A DNA stretch of 64,000 bases from an uncultured Alphaproteobacteria bacterium. Lineage in GTDB: Bacteria; Pseudomonadota; Alphaproteobacteria; Rhodospirillales; Rhodospirillaceae. The DNA lies in the NCBI GenBank assembly GCA_900079695.1, contig LT599022.1, positions 2,982,530-3,046,529 of the forward strand, in the 5' to 3' direction. The notes beneath the pieces were generated by a model. That model was not told the origin of the DNA and did no database searches. It saw only the letters and a program-made list of their open reading frames with translations. The translations under genes were made by a program, and so were the position numbers. Of this stretch, positions 62,120 to 64,000 are shown in pieces (within the stretch, counting starts at the first letter, position 1; the number at the start of each line of letters is the position of its first letter).

Positions 62120-63982
62120 ATGACCGGTGAGATTCCCGCGGGGCGGATGATCGACCCCGACGAAGGCCGCGTCATTCCGCCCGACGCGCCGCTCGCGAAA
62201 CCGCTGCGCCTGATCGCACCTTACGATTGGGCGCAGCTCCTGCTCGGCATCCTCTCGGTGGGGTTCCACCTCTACCTGATCTTCGCCGGATTGGTTCCGG
62301 CGCTGGTGGCGCGGCCGGTCCACGTGATCCTCGCCGCCGCCTGGATCTTCTTTTTCCTGCGCGCGGACACCGCGTTCGAGCGGTGGCTCGGCTATCTCGT
62401 CGGCGGTGTCGGCATGGTCGCGGCCGCTTACGTCGCGCTCGACTACGAGGCGCTGGTCGACCAGTACGGTTCGCTCGAAGGCCCGTTGCAGGTGGCGATG
62501 GGCTGCGTGCTGATCCTGATGGTGCTGGAGATGGCGCGCCGCTCGGTCAAGGTGGTGCTGCCGACGATCGCGACGATCTGCCTGCTCTACGGCGCCTTCG
62601 GCCATCTCGTTCCCGGTACCTTCGGCCATGGCGAACTGCCGTTCACCTATTTCCTCGGCACCCTTACCATCGCCGAGGGCGGCCTCTGGAGCTCGATGGC
62701 GGAAATCTCGTCGGAGACCGTCGCCCCGTTCATCATTCTCGGCTCGGTCATTTCCGCGGGTGCGGCGGGCACCGGCTTCATGGCGCTGGCGATCCAGCTC
62801 GCCGGGCGCTTCCGCGCCGGCGCCGCGAAGGTCGCGGTGCTGTCGTCGGCGATGTACGGCACCATCTCCGGCGTCGCCGCCGCCAACACCGCCTCCACCG
62901 GCATGGTGACGATTCCCGCGATGAAGCGTCTCGGCTATCCGCCGGCGATGGCGGCGGCGGTGGAGGCGGTGGCTTCGACCGGCGGTCAGATCATGCCGCC
63001 GCTGATGGGCGCGGGCATCTTCGTGATGGCGGAGCTGCTGCACACCGACTACCTCACGATCATGAAGGCGGCGACGCCCTCGGCGTTCCTGTTCTTCGCC
63101 ACCGTGTGGTTCGGCGTCCACCTGTTCGCGATCCGCTGGAACCTCTCCGGCCTGCGCCGCGAGGACCTGCCGGGGTGGGCGCTGGTGGCGCGCACGCTGC
63201 CGTTCTTCGCGGTGCCGTTCGGCCTGCTGCTCTACTTCCTGGTGTTCACCGCCTATACCGCACCTTATGCCGCCGCTCTCGCCACCGTCGCCACCGCGGT
63301 GCTGCTGCTGGCCGACGGCTACGGCGAAATCCGCTTCCGCCGCTGGCTGCACCGGCTGTGGACGGGGTGCGTCGACGCCGGACGGCAGATCGCCGCGATC
63401 GCCGCGATCATCGTCTGCGCCAGCCTGATCGTCGGCGTGTTCAACATGACCGGCGTCGGCGTCAAGATCACCTCGCTGATCCTCTCGGCTTCCGGCGGCA
63501 ACCTCTGGATCGCGCTGATCCTCACCGGGTTCGCCGGGCTGGTGCTCGGCATGGAGCTGCCGACCACCGCCGCCTACATCATCACCGTCGCGGTCGCCGG
63601 TCCGGCCCTGGTGGAGCTCGGCGTGCCCGAACTCTATGCTCACCTGTTCGTGTTCTGGTACGCGCTCCTCTGCACCATCACCCCGCCGGTGTGCGGCAAC
63701 GTCTTCATCGCTGCGGGGCTGGCGCAGACCGCGTGGCTGCCGGTGGCGTGGCGGTCGATGCAGCTGGGCATCGGCCTGTTCATCCTGCCGCTCGGGTTCA
63801 TCGCCAATCCGTCGATGCTGACGATCGCCTCCGCGCCGTTGCTCGCGCTCGCCGCGTCGCTCAAGGTCGGGCTCGGCGTGTGGATGTTCTCGGCGGCGGC
63901 GATCAATCCCAAGCGCAAGTGGTGGGTGCCGCCGCTCGGCGCGCTGGCGGGCGGGGTGGCGATTTTCACGTTCGGCTTCTGA
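62120..63982 (+). CDS. TRAP transporter fused permease (DctQM fusion, TAXI type)
   Basis: A 620-residue membrane protein. Residues 1-110 hold Q-like helices, the rest the M domain, as in TAXI-linked permeases. M blocks: SGVAAANTASTGMVTIPAMK, VASTGGQIMPPLMGAGIFVM and YALLCTITPPVCGNVFIAAG. It works with the TAXI binding protein immediately upstream to import an organic acid such as a dicarboxylate or glutamate analogue. Start ATG 62120 is one base after the previous stop. Confidence 0.93.
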   Translation: MTGEIPAGRMIDPDEGRVIPPDAPLAKPLRLIAPYDWAQLLLGILSVGFHLYLIFAGLVPALVARPVHVILAAAWIFFFLRADTAFERWLGYLVGGVGMVAAAYVALDYEALVDQYGSLEGPLQVAMGCVLILMVLEMARRSVKVVLPTIATICLLYGAFGHLVPGTFGHGELPFTYFLGTLTIAEGGLWSSMAEISSETVAPFIILGSVISAGAAGTGFMALAIQLAGRFRAGAAKVAVLSSAMYGTISGVAAANTASTGMVTIPAMKRLGYPPAMAAAVEAVASTGGQIMPPLMGAGIFVMAELLHTDYLTIMKAATPSAFLFFATVWFGVHLFAIRWNLSGLRREDLPGWALVARTLPFFAVPFGLLLYFLVFTAYTAPYAAALATVATAVLLLADGYGEIRFRRWLHRLWTGCVDAGRQIAAIAAIIVCASLIVGVFNMTGVGVKITSLILSASGGNLWIALILTGFAGLVLGMELPTTAAYIITVAVAGPALVELGVPELYAHLFVFWYALLCTITPPVCGNVFIAAGLAQTAWLPVAWRSMQLGIGLFILPLGFIANPSMLTIASAPLLALAASLKVGLGVWMFSAAAINPKRKWWVPPLGALAGGVAIFTFGF

Positions 63983-64000
63983 AGTCCGGGGCGCCGCGCC

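Overview
The window is a GC-rich bacterial chromosome segment. Gene content, codon use and operon style suggest an alphaproteobacterium, perhaps Rhodospirillales; this is inference, since no rRNA or other placement marker is present. It is dominated by uptake and catabolism operons for organic acids and amino-acid-like compounds (three TRAP systems, one branched-chain-type ABC system) and holds one integrated island of visibly lower GC at a tRNA-Ser gene.

Layout: 0-7.1 kb is core and accessory chromosome: the end of an alpha/beta hydrolase, LysE exporter plus PaiB-like protein, a small unknown gene facing an XRE regulator across paired operator-like repeats, lepA, an SLC13-type permease, an SLC10-type symporter and a small membrane protein. 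At 7.34-14.2 kb a tRNA-Ser(GGA) carries an integrated element: tyrosine integrase, two unknown membrane-anchored proteins, an XRE regulator with a readable promoter/operator, a serine recombinase, a zinc-knuckle protein and an orphan ParB-like protein followed by an inverted-repeat/tandem-repeat site. An imperfect copy of the tRNA 3' end marks the far border. An SDR oxidoreductase and a D-amino-acid transaminase follow.

16.4-26.7 kb is one minus-strand operon for a sugar acid: GntR/FCD regulator, KDPG/KDPGal-type aldolase, TRAP transporter (P, Q, M), a LarA/DUF2088 protein, a zinc alcohol dehydrogenase, a 2-hydroxyacid dehydrogenase, a 2-keto-3-deoxygalactonate kinase and a UxaA-type dehydratase. 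A palindrome matching the FCD-GntR consensus lies just upstream of the regulator. 27.2-35.3 kb is a surface-glycan cluster (ELM1-type and two GT4 glycosyltransferases, methyltransferase, ABC exporter, O-acyltransferase). 35.3-39.5 kb encodes an RND pump and its fusion protein.

39.6-44.6 kb is a nickel/cobalt block: DUF2892 protein, NicO/RcnA-type exporter with a RcnR/CsoR-type regulator and G-tract operator, then a CbiKLMQO-type importer. 44.8-49.2 kb has a LysR regulator facing a gallate-decarboxylase-like UbiD (LpdC type), its UbiX partner, a DUF554 membrane protein, and a YhbP-like gene broken by one extra base. 49.2-56.0 kb is an eight-gene minus-strand operon: a Liv-type ABC importer, two L-2-amino-thiazoline-4-carboxylate-hydrolase-family proteins and an M20 amidohydrolase, facing an FAD amine/amino-acid oxidoreductase. 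57.6-64.0 kb has a YecA-family protein and two adjacent TRAP systems, one DctPQM and one TAXI type.

Two candidates for under-described biology stand out. One is the sugar-acid operon with a LarA-like (possibly nickel-pincer) protein in place of a recognisable known step. The other is the ABC importer operon with two thiazoline-carboxylate-hydrolase paralogues and an amidohydrolase, which resembles the logic of the Atc cysteine pathway but has no known substrate.
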